Assembly: GCA_034638255.1 (NCBI GenBank)
Contig: JAWPGT010000062.1
Coordinates: forward strand, 1-64,000
From: Coprinus comatus
Taxonomy: Eukaryota; Basidiomycota; Agaricomycetes; Agaricales; Agaricaceae
Direction of reading: 5' to 3'
DNA length: 64,000 nucleotides
Shown here: in pieces, positions 34,459-46,253 of the stretch
How positions within the stretch are numbered: position 1 is the stretch's first letter
Layout of the letters: every line of letters begins with the position of its first letter
Program-made: the position numbers and the translations under genes
Notes under the pieces: model-generated
Told to the model about the DNA's origin: nothing
What the model saw: the letters and a program-made list of their open reading frames with translations, nothing else
The model's database searches: none

Positions 34459-36495
34459 TGTGAGTAAAGGTTGAAGAGTTGAAGAGCTAGCGAGAGCTTG
34501 TTCTGACTTGTTAACATGTAAAATCTGGTCCTTTTATACCACCTGGACCCAAGATCTCAAGGACTAAGTCGGAGAAATATAGAGCGTTGTGTGTGATTTT
34601 CTCTCCTCACGTTTCTTCTGCTGTTCGAGAGCGGGCCGTTGTTCCCTCGGCTACAGTGAACGATGTTGATACCCCGATGGAATACGGCAATGTGGTTTCA
34701 AAAGTTTCTCCATCTAAACACCTTCGCAGACAGAGAGGGCTCTTCGACAAGTTCCTGGACATAGAGGAGAATAGTGAAGTCGAGCGGCCCGTTAACGAAG
34801 CGTCATACTACAACCATGAAGGCGGGCCGCCTTTGGGAGCAGTGTGACGACGAGACTCTTCCGCAACTGATCCGTGCAGGCAACCTTAAGTTGGAAGTAT
34901 GATGTGCGTATAGAATAACCGTCGGAGCAACGGTGTTGGTCAGATGATAGCCAAGGCGCTCATATCCCTGACACCACACACACCTCGGCGGGGAATAACT
35001 CCCACTGCCGGATGCTGAAGAGCAATAGAATGTCACTAGCGGACCGCCTAACAGTACGTAGAAAAAGAACCGTTGTCATGTTGTTGGTCACTTCTAATAC
35101 AGTTCGAAGACTCGATTATTGCACCGGGTGTTTTTCTTGCGCCATTCGCTTCTCGGACTTTGGACCAATGCAGCGCCGAATGATATAATAAGAATTGCAT
35201 GTCTGTGTTTTCTGACACAACATTTGAGGAATAGTTGGAAGTCGTTACACCGTATTTTTCTGCTATGAGAGCACAGCGCGAGTGAAAGCTATGGACCATT
35301 AAGTCACCTTCACAGTGGCAGCAAAGAAAACCAGACCGAGTACATCTTCACTGAGTTTGCCCTTTCGCAAGATATCATCCGGCAGATTTGTGGGAGTAGT
35401 GATACATTCTTATTGTGGGAGATACTGGGTATTGTAAAGGAGGGTGGTTATCGAGTTAAACTCTGAAGAGCTGTCCAAAGACCGTGGGAACAAAAGTCGA
35501 GGATTTAGTGCGACCAATTTTAGCACAAGCTTGTGTTTTGTTTGTTGTCACCCTCTTGTTCTTTCCTTTGTTCTCTATGAAATAAAGTGGCAACCACCAG
35601 ACATATATATATATATATAAGGACTCCTCAAAAATTGGCTGGCTACCTTTGGGGTTCGCTGTTCACTTCATGCTCTCTCTATCTGTTTAAAATGATCTCG
35701 ACTCTCGACTCTCGAGCCATCACTTCGGAGTTCTGTTTTGGTGCAAACCCCTTTGGATACACGCAGGGCTGACAAATTTAAACAAATGAATGAACCACGC
35801 CAATTCCAGTGGTTACGTGCAACATTTTAGGTCTATAAACGACGTGGTCTTGCTGGCATAAGGCAGCGCCCAGTTTCCCCTTCTGTATATTGTGTCCTAT
35901 GTCTAGTCTCACTGTGCTAGGGTACCTCTGCACACAAGGAAAGAAACCTCCTGGTCTATATACAACATTGCTTTTTGGACCAAGATAACTAGTAAATGTA
36001 GGAGGGCTTTGTCCACGACTGTGACCCGCAACCTGTATAGAAATTTAGGTGGAAGTTGCAGGTAGCGTCGAGTGCCCAAGCAGGCCGATCCTGTCACACA
36101 TCCCAAGGGTTGTGTATGTTCTCGTACCCACTGTCAATACTTCTTAACGTTCCATTTCCTAATTCAGAAAACCGATCGAATTGCGTCGATTTCGTGGCGT
36201 CTTGTGTAGCCTGCGTGGAAGTATATAAAAACACGATACTTGACGGGAAATCCACCAGGTCTACTGCATTAGTAACAAACTACGAGAGCATGAACAATCA
36301 AAAGTAATGCGTCTACTCACTTCACTCCTCCTGCATGATATTAACATTCAATTTACTTTGCGACATAGTCAACGACAACAAGAAAGTTATAGGTACCGCG
36401 TTCAGCGCGTAACACAATCACGATTGTGGTACAGCATACCAGTACAAGTTACCCCGAAGTTGTAGCATGTAAGTAAACATGATTCACCTACTAGC
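34459..36495. other. Long intergenic region
   Basis: Beyond the pectate lyase TATA box, this 2 kb shows only short frames with no family content. There is an AT dinucleotide run at about 35602-35620. Confidence 0.5.
34531..34538 (-). promoter_or_regulatory. TATA box of pectate lyase gene
   Basis: TATAAAAG on the minus strand, 73 bp upstream of the ATG at 34458. Confidence 0.6.
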
Positions 36496-37053
36496 TTGCC
36501 ATCAATTACAGTGGTTGGTCCAAACAATATCGAGGTGAGAGGGTTCTACGCTCGGCATCCAACTCCGAGTCGAGTGCCTCAGTCACCATCTGAGAGTAGA
36601 AGTCAGACTTCATCAACCACACCTCAAATTCCTCCTCCTTCACCCCCACCTAGTTCGGATTATTTTCAATACACACCCCGATCATCTTCTGCCTCTGCCT
36701 CCCCATTAAGGTCAACAAATTAAGGGCTTACTTTTGAAACATCTTCAGCGTCATCAGCGCCTCAAATCTCAAGATATTTCACAGTGGCTGGAACCCGTAA
36801 TGTCCCACCGTCTCCTACCACCACCTATACTTCACAGGCACAGGATGACTCCCATTCCACGCCACATGAGATGAGTACAGCATCATCAAGTCATGCTACT
36901 CCTAGGCGTAACACAGAGGCTCGTAGGAGATGCACACAGTACAACTCCAACTCGGAAGAAGAAGTAGAAGAGGCACTTCTACCCGCTAAGTGCAAGTGTG
37001 ATGATGAGAAAAGTTCAGAAAGTAATGAAACGAAGAGAACAAGAAGGAGGTGA
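36496..37053 (+). pseudogene. Ser/Pro-rich low-complexity ORF with an in-frame stop
   Basis: A single frame runs for 186 codons and is interrupted once, by TAA at 36721-36723. It is rich in Ser, Pro and Thr (PPPSPPPSSDYF; SSASASPLRS) and ends with an acidic then basic tail (SNSEEEVEEALL; NETKRTRRR). There is no ATG at its 5' end, so it would be either a downstream exon or a relic. I do not recognise a family. An intron spanning the stop is possible but no convincing pair of splice sites stands out. Confidence 0.35.
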
Positions 37054-37875
37054 CCCTGGGGCGAGCATGAATATTTGATATCCAAAGGAATTAAGAGAGT
37101 GGACTTGAAACTCGACCTACTACATCACTAATTATGTGAGAGAATTGGCCTATTCAAGTATCTCACCATCATGTCCCTACTTCAAGTATTCGTGACTATC
37201 TGACTTTAAGTACTGTGCAATATGTTACAAGTGGCTATTTAATGAAATGTAATGTGTTGTTCTTGGTTTGATGAGAAAATACAAACGCTTTGGTAAGGAC
37301 ATTGTAATCGTGGAATCATACTATTATTCACTATAATGACTACCCAGAAATTATGAGTGATCGGGGTATTGTGTCTATTGTATTCATGTCTACCTGTATC
37401 CCCTCTGAATGGGTCCAAGCTCAAGTCCAAGCGCTCAAGTCAGCTCTCGAGAACTTGCTATTATGGCATTAAGGCCAAAGCTTTAAATTCTGTTTTAGCA
37501 CCACCTAATAGGATTATTGGTCCAAGCCTCAAGGCCTCAGGCTTGATCAAGATGCGGACACAGTATGGCCGTGGGACGTGGGGAAAGTGGGGAAAAGAGT
37601 GGACCATTAAGCATGGCTCGATTCGAGGCTTGCAAAGGTTATTGTTATACTGCAAAGCTAGCCATATAAACTGGTACAAGCTGATTATTATCTGTAAAGT
37701 GTCCATAAGTACGACATTCGAGCCATGGCACGGTTATTCCAATGTCCCGCTTCTAAACTAATTTAATGTCTAGTAATTTCTTCGTGGTTGCTATTTAAGA
37801 CACAGTGGTTCAGAGAAGTTGATTAGCACAGCAATCCCCCCCTCATTGAACTTACCACGATAACAGCTTTTCAGG
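37054..37875. other. Intergenic, no supported gene
   Basis: Includes a 134-codon frame at 37357-37761 without an ATG start, domain or splice context. Nothing else seen. Confidence 0.45.
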
Positions 37876-38689
37876 ATGAACGGCAAGCATTACAAGGACT
37901 TGACATTCGAGTAAGCCCCTTTCTTTTAACATTATCCTGTTACACCGACTGATTTGATTCACCACAGCGAATACTTTCAGCAGAGACAACATGATCCATT
38001 TCTCAAACGACTAGATTTAATACTTGAAAGGAACATACGACGATCGTTTGAATCCCGAATTCCGCTTTCTTTCATCTTGATTGGATTATTGGCACTTGTT
38101 GCTTTGATTCTTGTTATGGGAAAGGCAGGACTTTTCAAAAAAATATATGACTTTTTGAAGAGACATTGTACTTTGAAAAGAACTAAGGTCGTGTAAGTTC
38201 CTTAGGCTTCCCCGATTTGTCACTGCATAAAAAATTGACTATTGTCACCTAATAGTCATGTAAAAATAATGAGGAAAGTATTAGTAAACGGAAAGGTTGT
38301 CTATCGGTAAGTCCTTACTCTAAGCTCCACAACAACTTTTATGGAAGACTGATATCATGATTAGCTTCGTGGATTTCACCACACAAACCCGGGTGCCATT
38401 AGAATTGGACGTATGCGAATATGTAGACCCTCAAATGGCATATTCTAGATTGTCTGATGCTGATGATGGAACGAACAGTACCGTCCAAAGATACAAAGGT
38501 GTAAAGATCAGCAGTGAGTTGTGTATAATCATCAAAATGTAGTACCCATCATCTAACAGACTCCTATTATTGATAGATGTGACGTCTAGAGCTCGATGTA
38601 ACTCGTTTCCCAGTGCTGTCGTATACGAAATCAAGGTGATCTATATCGCTGAAGTTCTCGATGGGAAAGTGAAAGCTATACGGATGTGA
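37876..38689 (+). CDS. Hypothetical single-pass membrane protein
   Basis: Five exons (37876-37910, 37968-38192, 38256-38306, 38365-38513, 38577-38689) join in phase to 573 nt, 190 aa. A short N-terminal polar region with basic residues (LKRLDLILERNIRRSFES) precedes one transmembrane segment (LSFILIGLLALVALILVMG, about residues 48-66). A basic stretch and a soluble C-terminal domain follow, with VKIMRKVLVNGKVVYRFVDF and VVYEIKVIYIAEVLDG. Family not recognised. Its last exon overlaps, in antisense, the final exon of a possible minus-strand gene, so one of the two models may be wrong at that end. Confidence 0.6.
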
Positions 38690-39223
38690 AGAAGACAGCG
38701 CCAGATGCGCTTGCATGTGAGCATCCAGTTTATAAATTTCCTTCAGTCCAGGTTTTGGTTCGATCACGGCTACTAGAGGTGATTAGTATATCGGGGATGA
38801 ACTAACTAATTTTGAACTTTTGAAAGTTGAACTTCTATACTATGCCGCACTGCAAGTTCAAATGACTTTTTGCATTCTACTACTTAAATTTTATTTATTT
38901 TTAATTTTGATACAGTTCAGAGTTTCTTCTTCTTCATATATAGTACTGGTTTAACATGAGCAATGGATACACACCTGAGATCTCGAACAAAACTTTCTCT
39001 TTGAACTGTCTTTGAATGCCGATGTTATATTTAGATGGTCAACAAATAGTGACATACTACGACGAAGCGCCCACTAACCTTCATAATCATCTCCCATGTA
39101 CAAGAGTTCTACATCCGCTTTAACGACACCAAAGTTTGAATACGATCCAGCGTGTGTGTGGTTCCCAGCTACCTCACACTCCAATCCAAGCTGTGTTTCA
39201 TTGTAGTCTATCTCCGAGGTCAT
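38567..39223 (-). CDS. Possible hypothetical gene, partial model
   Basis: An ATG at 39223 opens a 49-codon exon (TSEIDYNETQLGLECEVAG then VKADVELLYMGDDYE) that ends at a GTTAGT donor. A frame ending at a stop at 38567 (EPKPGLKEIYKLDAHMQAHL then NFSDIDHLDFVYDSTGKR) looks like a last exon. A 31-nt candidate exon lies between them, but the final junction does not keep phase with the sites I can see. No family is recognised. The last exon is antisense to the end of the gene at 37876-38689. Confidence 0.35.
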
Positions 39224-40130
39224 GTTAAATCTTCATTCAATTCCTGCCGTAGAGTCAGGACAGCTGCTATTTGACGTTCGCATCTTCAAGAATCGTTCAG
39301 CGTTAATCGTACATAGAAAAAGCCATCGCTATTTCTGTGACTTGCTTTGGACTTGTTGTGATAGGAAGAAAAGAAACTGAAGGTTCTATGATGTTAATCA
39401 GGGTGATAAATTGATGCGGTGAGATTTCTTGATATTCCTGAAAAACTAGTTATCACAGAAACATGGACATTCCTTGGTATCATTTCCCTGGTATTACTTT
39501 GATAATTACTTATTCGTGCTTGACTCATACTAACATCCTTCGAAGCTCCAACACGTACCCATCCAACCGAGTTTAAAGCATTGTCGGAGCCGCTTGGAAA
39601 TTTACATGGAACATCATCCCAGTATCGCGTCTGGTGTGAATTACTAACCCCTTGTGGCAATAACGGAAGCGGGGTTTTGCCTAGTTTGTTGGTCTGGCAG
39701 GGCTTCTGAAGCTATGGCAAGCTGTGGAAAACTGTTAAGATTTTGAGGTAATAAATGTTTCTTTTTCCTTTTCCCCTCTCATTAGCCCTCTTCTAGGGCA
39801 TAGCTATGCATAATGAACAGCACAGAAAGAATACTTGTTTGTCCTGGGCGCATGCTAGATAACAGTGGCGGCAAACTAATCTGAACTTACGGAATGCAGG
39901 CTTCACGTAACTTGGCTACATTTGGACTTGATTGGCGTGTATGAAATGGCCGGAGTGGACGCGTCCAAGATGCTTCGAAGTTTCCCAGAAAGCTAGGGTT
40001 GAAGTAGAATGTTTTCACATATAATGGACAGCTTGCATGTTGGACCTTTTGACGGCTGCTTTCATCTCGTTACTTTGGCGCCTACCCATCCACTCTTTTA
40101 TCCCTTCCCGTCCTTTCTCTTTTCTTGACC
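39224..40130. other. Intergenic, no supported gene
   Basis: An 88-codon minus frame at 39394-39660 has no recognisable content or splice context. CT-rich sequence precedes the next ATG at 40131. Confidence 0.45.
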
Positions 40131-41567
40131 ATGGCTCAACTCCCAATCGATGCCGCTCAGGTTGTAGGTTTGTTTATGGAGAGTATATTCTATGGGTGAG
40201 TCAACTTGATATTGGACAAAGACGTGAACCTAACCTATAACCTTTGGATCTCATTGTGATCTCGCCACACATTAACGTTTTAACAGTGAGTTTTCAAAAT
40301 TACTTTACGCTGTGCGTACTGCGTTCTTAATGAACAATTTAGGGATATTTCTGGTGACATTCTTTGATTGTATTCGTGTCCTGACAATGTCGGATGGGCA
40401 ATTCAAGTCATTCAACAAGATCCACCTCAAGATGATGTTAGCAGCCATCGCAATGTTCATACTCGGGTCTCTCGATGTAGCGTTTCATTTGTATCACAAC
40501 TTACAAGCCTTCATCATATTCGAGGGCGATCCAATCGAAGAGTTCTCAAAAGTATCAAATTGGGTCAATGTGATGGGTATGGGGTGTTATGTTGGGCAAA
40601 CTTTTGTGGGTGATAGTATATTGGTGAATACACTGGATTTCTTCATACGGAAGTACATACCTAAATGATCCTTGTAGCTATACCGGTGTTGGATCATCTG
40701 GAGTCGCAATTGGTTCGTCGTTATCATCCCCACTTTGCTTTGGCTTGGTGGAACCGGTATGTTTTTACAACAATATGACTGTTGATATCACGTTTTCTCA
40801 TAAACTCAAAATTTAAAGCGTGTGGTGCGCTCACGATCTATAAAGAAGCCACATTACATGACAGCGGTGGCCTATTAAATGTATCTCAAATTATTCCGTT
40901 CATTTCTAGCATGCTCAGTCTGACGCTAGTCACGAATTTACTTACAACATGTAAGTGGGTATCGCCACACTTCCGACAGTTAGCAACTCATTGTCATTTT
41001 TCAAAACAAAGCTCTCATCGTGTACCGCATTCAAAAAATACGATGTAGGCTACAACACAGAACAGCTCATACATCAATGGTCCACACTCCCTTAGTCAAT
41101 GTAATGCGGCTCTTGATTGAGTCGGGTTTATTGTACACTATATCTATCACTGTTCTGTTCATTCTGTACAAACTATCCCACAATGCACAGTATGGTGTTT
41201 CAAACGCGGTATGTTATTGATGGAGTTCTGCTATACAAGAGGACTAATTATACTCACTTCAGGTTGTTCAAATTATTGTGAGTATAACGACAAAAAATAC
41301 ACCACAGTGATCATGGGCTCACGCAAACTATAGGGTATAAACTTCAATTTGATTATTACCAGAGTAGATCGAGGAGAAGCTACACAACCATCGACACAGC
41401 GACACAATGGAACTTCACCTACAACCGTCGCACTACATTCCATTAGTATACACACAACAGTTTCTCGATATCCAGATCATGCCGTGACTCCTTCGCAGAA
41501 GAACGCGGTACCAGATCCGGAACTGGGACTTGTAAAACCAAAGGAAGCGCATTATCATGCATATTGA
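40131..41567 (+). CDS. Seven-helix membrane protein, basidiomycete type
   Basis: Exons: 40131-40195, 40287-40623, 40678-40756, 40819-40950, 41012-41208, a 15-nt microexon 41263-41277, and 41334-41567; 1059 nt, 352 aa. Hydrophobic helices include the N-terminal DAAQVVGLFMESIFYG, KMMLAAIAMFILGSLDVAFH, NWFVVIIPTLLWLGG, PFISSMLSLTLVTNLLTT and ESGLLYTISITVLFILYK. The motif AFHLYHNLQAFI and the LYRCWIIW turn are typical of uncharacterised seven-helix proteins expanded in Agaricomycetes; function unknown. The tail is polar. The start of exon 2 is uncertain: relatives would resume at GIFLVTFFDC, which would need the acceptor near 40343 and one fewer G in the GGG run there. Confidence 0.75.
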
Positions 41568-41944
41568 TAGGCTAAAAAAACGCAAAAAAAAAAAAACAAA
41601 AACAAAAAATTCATTGACTGTAAAATTACTGCTGTTCTGAAGTCATGTATTTTCGAAATTCGAAATTGTGTTCAATTCTTCCTTGTACCATTCATAACTA
41701 TGATGTGTTACCTTCCTTCTACCTTTGTTCCTGTATGTATGTAGCTACCAATTAACCAATATGACGATCGAGCGGCACGGATAGGGCGTAGCGCAATCAT
41801 ACATAGTTGCCGCCATGGTACTCCGGAGGGATGTTCTAAATATGGATATTTGATCCGGAGAAAGGCGTTCATGACGCATGTTGGCCGAAAATGGGAACGT
41901 TCCATCTGTTGCGTTCATTCCACCTTGTTCAACAATCATTCAAC
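41568..41944. other. Intergenic: 3' end and Rab promoter
   Basis: An A-rich tract lies at 41575-41605, then the upstream region of the Rab gene. No gene seen. Confidence 0.5.
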
Positions 41945-42843
41945 ATGCCTCCAGTACCACCAGCACCTCAACCTGTTAATGTCAAGATTCTACTTATTGG
42001 AAACTCCTCTGTTGGAAAATCTAGCTTGCTACTACGGTTCTCCGACGAACAGTGGCTCCCAGAGGATGAGAGTAGTGCAACAATTGGTGTGGATTTCCGA
42101 GTATGTGTATAATGTATAATTCTCATATCAATTTGTCATGATTAAATGACAACTATCTGATATATAGGTCCACAAAATGGATATTAAAGGAAAGAAAGTG
42201 AAATTGAGTATTTGGGTAGGCATTCTGGCACATGGTATCTAGGGTCACCAGCTAATAGGCTTACTGGTAGGACACTGCCGGTCAAGAACGCTTTAGGACG
42301 ATTACTTCTTCGTACTACAGGGGTGCTCAAGGAATTGTACTTGGTGAGCAGAGTGTATCCTTAAACCAAAAGCAATGACACTGATTCTTTGTCATAGTGT
42401 ACGACGTTTCCAATAGAGAATCATTTGATGCCCTACCACGATGGTACAGTGAGCTAGAGACATATGTATCTAGTTCCGTTGTCAAGATTCTTGTAGGAAA
42501 TAAGGTGGACAAGGTGCGTCTTCCACTTTCTGAATTAGAGAAGGAATGTTCCATTCATACCTAAACGCAGGAATTCTCGCGCCAAGTTTCAACCGCCGAA
42601 GGACAACAATTCGCTGCTCAGATGAATTCTCTTTTCATTGAAGCCTCAGCCAAGAGTGATATTGGAGTAAAAGAAGTGTTCACCGAAGTAGTTGAAAAGG
42701 TTCTTGATACCCCGGAACTATGGGATAGTACTAAAGGGCAGAGTACAAGCGGAGGAAATGGTGGAATGCCCGGAGGTGTACAAGTCGTTGGTGTACGACT
42801 CGATGGAGCACATCCTCAGGAAAATAGTAGCTGTGGATGTTGA
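41945..42843 (+). CDS. Rab-family small GTPase (Rab18-like)
   Basis: Exons 41945-42100, 42168-42215, 42271-42343, 42398-42513 and 42571-42843; 666 nt, 221 aa, in phase. All G-boxes are present: G1 GNSSVGKSS, the switch I Thr in [10 protein letters not shown]3 [10 protein letters not shown]4 VGNKVDK and G5 EASAKSDIG. The C-terminus CGC is a Rab geranylgeranylation signal. The [19 protein letters not shown] segment and the G2 sequence suggest Rab18 among Rab subfamilies, linked in other eukaryotes to ER and lipid-droplet traffic; the subfamily call is tentative. Intact, with ordinary short introns. Confidence 0.9.
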
Positions 42844-43208
42844 TACACACACACACAACCCTCGTCATCAGGATCGTACAGCCACTTCACATATATCTAT
42901 CCTCTCAGTGCGTTTTGTATATTAACTTACAATATCAACCCCGTTCCACTTTCTATTTTATACCCCGTTAATATTACATTTTATGACCACGATTTTGTCG
43001 CGCTCGTCTTATAAAGCCATGATACATCTTTTTTAGAAAACCCGTTCCCAAAACGTGCGGTTTTATAGATGAATCCATAGAGACGACCAAAGTTCGTACA
43101 AATACAATGTTTTGTACACTAGTAATTGAGAAGCTGAGATTATTTAAACGTCATTGCTAACAAGGTCCAGTGAACTTGCTTCATTAAGCGGGATCAAAGC
43201 AACCTGAC
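42844..43208. other. Convergent intergenic
   Basis: 3' region of the Rab gene, with a short CA repeat at 42845-42857. Nothing else supported. Confidence 0.5.
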
Positions 43209-43721
43209 TTAGTGTTCTTGTCTTCGATTTTCTGAGTCCACTTCTAATAGAATACTGGGATTAAGTATTTTGGAATCATAAATTTGCAACATACCAAGTT
43301 CGCCTTCACCTACTCTATTCCCATTTGGCTGAGACAACTCTTCACAGGCACCATTCTCTACCTGACGTTGAGTCCATACTCCCGTCAAGTTGTCGTTGAA
43401 TTCGTCAAATAGGTTCCATTCTAAGATGGGATCATAGTCTGGTAGCGCAGGATTAGGTATGAAATGTTGAATGGTAAAGTGGCTTGGGTGCAAGACAGAT
43501 TGATTGTATTGAAGCACCTGGAAGTCGGACATAATCTTCGGCAGAAGAGAGGATTTCGTCCAATATTCTTTTATAAAATACGAGCGGGAATTTTTCAGTT
43601 GTTCCATATGGTCGTTCCAGGAGATGTTTTGTTTATAGGAAGATGCTGTCCAGTGAGCGTTCTTTGGCAACAAAGGGCTGAGAGGCGAGGAGAGGCGACT
43701 TATGATATCAAGAAACTTCAT
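43209..43721 (-). CDS. Hypothetical protein
   Basis: An open frame of about 170 codons with an ATG at 43721 (MKFLDIISRLSSPLSPLLP). It is mixed in composition, with Asn/Gln-rich stretches and aromatic residues but no transmembrane segment or known motif. It may be the last exon of a longer gene: an open frame at 43774-43977 on the same strand could be an upstream exon, but I could not fix the junction. Confidence 0.4.
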   Translation of the reverse strand: MKFLDIISRLSSPLSPLLPKNAHWTASSYKQNISWNDHMEQLKNSRSYFIKEYWTKSSLLPKIMSDFQVLQYNQSVLHPSHFTIQHFIPNPALPDYDPILEWNLFDEFNDNLTGVWTQRQVENGACEELSQPNGNRVGEGELGMLQIYDSKILNPSILLEVDSENRRQEH

Positions 43722-45286
43722 TGTCACACCACCTAAGAGTTAGGAGTGGTTAAGTATGTTCAGAGACAGTAAGTTAAGTTGAAGACAGACCATAATTATA
43801 CATATAGCATTTATCACAACACACAAGCAGGCTACTAAGCAGATTGACTTTCAGATTGTCCAGAGCAGAGGGGGTAGGTTTGTTGAGCGTGCGGGGGAAT
43901 GGTCTCGGAGCCGTCGGGGATGAGATTAATTGGGACATTAGTCTGAGGATTTGAAATGTTGTTGGCCTGAAGGACAAGGGCTTATAATAAGAATATAATT
44001 CTCTCGGCGAGATCCACTACCACACTTTTGCTGCTTCAACAGTAAACGAGGTCAATATGGCAGAAAAAAGGGAGGCCTCGGAAGAGAGATGAACGGAAAT
44101 ACTAAATATAGTTACAGTTGGCTCACGAAGGTCGAGTTATTCAATTCATTGCTCCAGACGGTGTATACCTCGGTTGTCATTTGGTTCACAGCTTCCCAAG
44201 GATCACCATAGTTCTTTTGTCCTCTAAAGTTAGCTACATAGCGTGATATATCCAAGCTCGGGATCGATATACCTCTTCTGTGTTCTTATCTGCGTACAAA
44301 CATGTTATTAATATCTCTGGGGGTAATATATCATTGTGCAAACTAAGAACGGTCAGAAATCGTAGGCTGTTTCAAAAATACAACCAACTCCCACCACACT
44401 GTTCATGTCTATGACGCACTATTAGGTCCGAATCACTCCTTTATGTGTTAGTTGAGCGAAGTTGAGTCCACTTGAGAGATAGAAGAAACAGACAAGCATG
44501 TGGGGTTTCCACTTCTGGAAAACAATCAGGGTCGTGTTTTCGAAGCCCAACACGTTCCAAGGTTAAATATATATATATATACTTTGTTGATTGAGTTGTT
44601 CCCCATGTGAATCTTTTGATGCATACCTTCGACTTTTCCTCCAATCACAATGCATACACTTACTATACACTACACCTAGCCGCGCAGTTTGAGTCCGTAT
44701 AATGCATTCAAGTTTGGCAACTTTCAACATTCTCTTTCCTGGATCACTCGCCATAGGCCACGCCCTTAACCTTGTTATCTTGTTGTTCATTATGTACGTA
44801 GTATGTACGAAATGTATGTCTACTGGTGCAGCGAATTATAAATGACACCCCATCTGAAGGACGATTATTGCGGGGATATGAATATACTTGACAGACTTCC
44901 GTGGAGCAGTTTAACTGACCTGGGATTGATTTCTATAAAATTATTGTTCTACGAAGGAAGTTGAAGCGAATTGAAGTTTCCAGAGTTTCTAGAAGCTCCA
45001 CCGATGCCAGAGCGTCTACTGTATTTCTTGAATCCCTCCCGAACTCGTTACAGGCTGTTACAGGCTGGGTGCTCTATTGGCCAAGGTCAATTGATTATTT
45101 TACCATTGGCAAGTTTCCCCAGTGTTTCCTCGGTTAAGAGATTACTCTGTGGAAAAGTGCTCTCTATTGTCGCCAGCCCAGTGAGTTCCAATTATACATT
45201 TTGCTCCCAGGAGCGCCACTAACATACTTCGCTGCGGAAAACTCCATTCCAAAAGAACAAAAGCTGGGCACTGGTGGAACTGCAGA
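43722..45286. other. Intergenic, left flank of transposon nest
   Basis: Contains an AT run near 44568-44580 and short frames without content. Its last bases, up to the CTCGT at 45287-45291, formed part of the region upstream of the DUF6535 gene before the copia insertion. Confidence 0.5.
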
Positions 45287-45291
45287 CTCGT
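45287..45291. repeat. Left target-site duplication of copia element (CTCGT)
   Basis: CTCGT here matches CTCGT at 59456-59460 immediately outside the other end of the element. Confidence 0.65.
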
Positions 45292-45322
45292 ACGAATATA
45301 AATAACTATATAAGTTATAACA
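45292..45322 (-). repeat. Copia 3' LTR, only 31 bp present
   Basis: Identical over 31 bp to the outer end of the 5' LTR (59425-59455). It starts with TGTTATAAC directly after a polypurine tract, then stops at the target-site duplication instead of continuing for the roughly 233 bp of the 5' LTR. Confidence 0.7.
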
Positions 45323-45336
45323 CACCCCCATCTGCA
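45323..45336 (-). other. Copia polypurine tract
   Basis: Minus strand GCAGATGGGGGTG abuts the LTR start TGTTATAAC, the expected plus-strand primer of reverse transcription. Confidence 0.65.
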
Positions 45337-45442
45337 CATAACTCGGTAATAAAGAATTATAAAAGAAAAAGAAAGAAGAAAAAATAAAAATAAAATTGAA
45401 AGGAATAATAATAATAATAATAATAATAAAGAGAAAATAAAG

Positions 45443-46036
45443 TCATAAACGAACAAGACCCAAGGAATCCACATGTTTAGAAAATTCCGGAAATTTGAGA
45501 GGTTTGGTGAAAACATCTGCAATCATTTCTTTTGTTGGAATCCACAATGGATCAAAAGTACCATCAAGAACACGGTCCTTGATGAAATGATAACGTATAT
45601 GGACATGTTTGGATTTCAGAGGAACAGAAGGATTCTGAGATAATTGGATGGTGCCACGATTGTCACATAGAAATGGAAAAGGAGAAGGACATGATAATGA
45701 AATGGACGATAAGAACATTTGTAGCCATAAACCTTCTTTCATGCCGTGAGCCATAGCGTAGTATTCGGATTCAGTGGAAGATAGGGAAACAGTTTTCTGA
45801 CGAGTAGTAGACCAGGAGATGAGACAATGATTGTAAAAGAAAGCATATCCTGATACACTGCGTCGAGATATTGGATCCGTAGCCCAATCAGCATCTGATA
45901 AAGCACATCCGGAAGTATATGGTGATACGAAAGAAGACAGTTTTGTTGCAGGAGTTGGATATTCCAATGCATAATCAATTGTACCTGATAGATAACGCAT
46001 GACATGTTTTGCGGCTAGCAGGTGAATACGTGTTGG
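45443..46036 (-). pseudogene. Copia RNase H domain
   Basis: Reads AAKHVMRYLSGTIDYALEY, then the RNase H motifs SDADWATDPISRRSVSGYAF, WSTTRQKTVSLSSTESEYYA and CDNRGTIQLSQNP, then HIRYHFIKDRV and IADVFTKPL, the normal Ty1/copia C-terminus. The stop is at 45443. This part is intact; it is separated from the reverse transcriptase only by the solo LTR at 46037-46253, whose removal would restore ASPTRIHLLAAKH. Confidence 0.85.
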
Positions 46037-46253
46037 TGTTAAAACAAGAGCGTAGCATGTATGCTAAGGTAGGTATGACTTAGACTTACTGAGGGTGGTT
46101 GTTAAGGTAGAAAGAACTTAAGTATATAATGCAACTACTATAAGGTTTATATACGTTAATGCAATGGTCCGTGCGAGAACATATTTGAGTCACATGTTCA
46201 TCTAGCGTAATGCCATTTGAGAATGTCATTGTAGAACTAATAATAGTTCAACA
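46037..46253. repeat. Solo LTR nested in copia pol
   Basis: A 217-bp sequence with inverted ends (TGTTAAAAC ... GTTCAACA) is bounded on both sides by the 5-bp duplication GTTGG (46032-46036 and 46254-46258). It interrupts the RT/RNase H spacer and differs from both the copia and the Ty3 LTRs here. A solo LTR is left by recombination between the two LTRs of a full element. Confidence 0.85.

Noticed and set aside
39394..39660. 88-codon minus-strand frame
   Set aside because: No recognisable motif or consistent splice partner.
44441..44790. Overlapping short minus-strand frames near an AT repeat
   Set aside because: Composition is non-coding-like; no family features.
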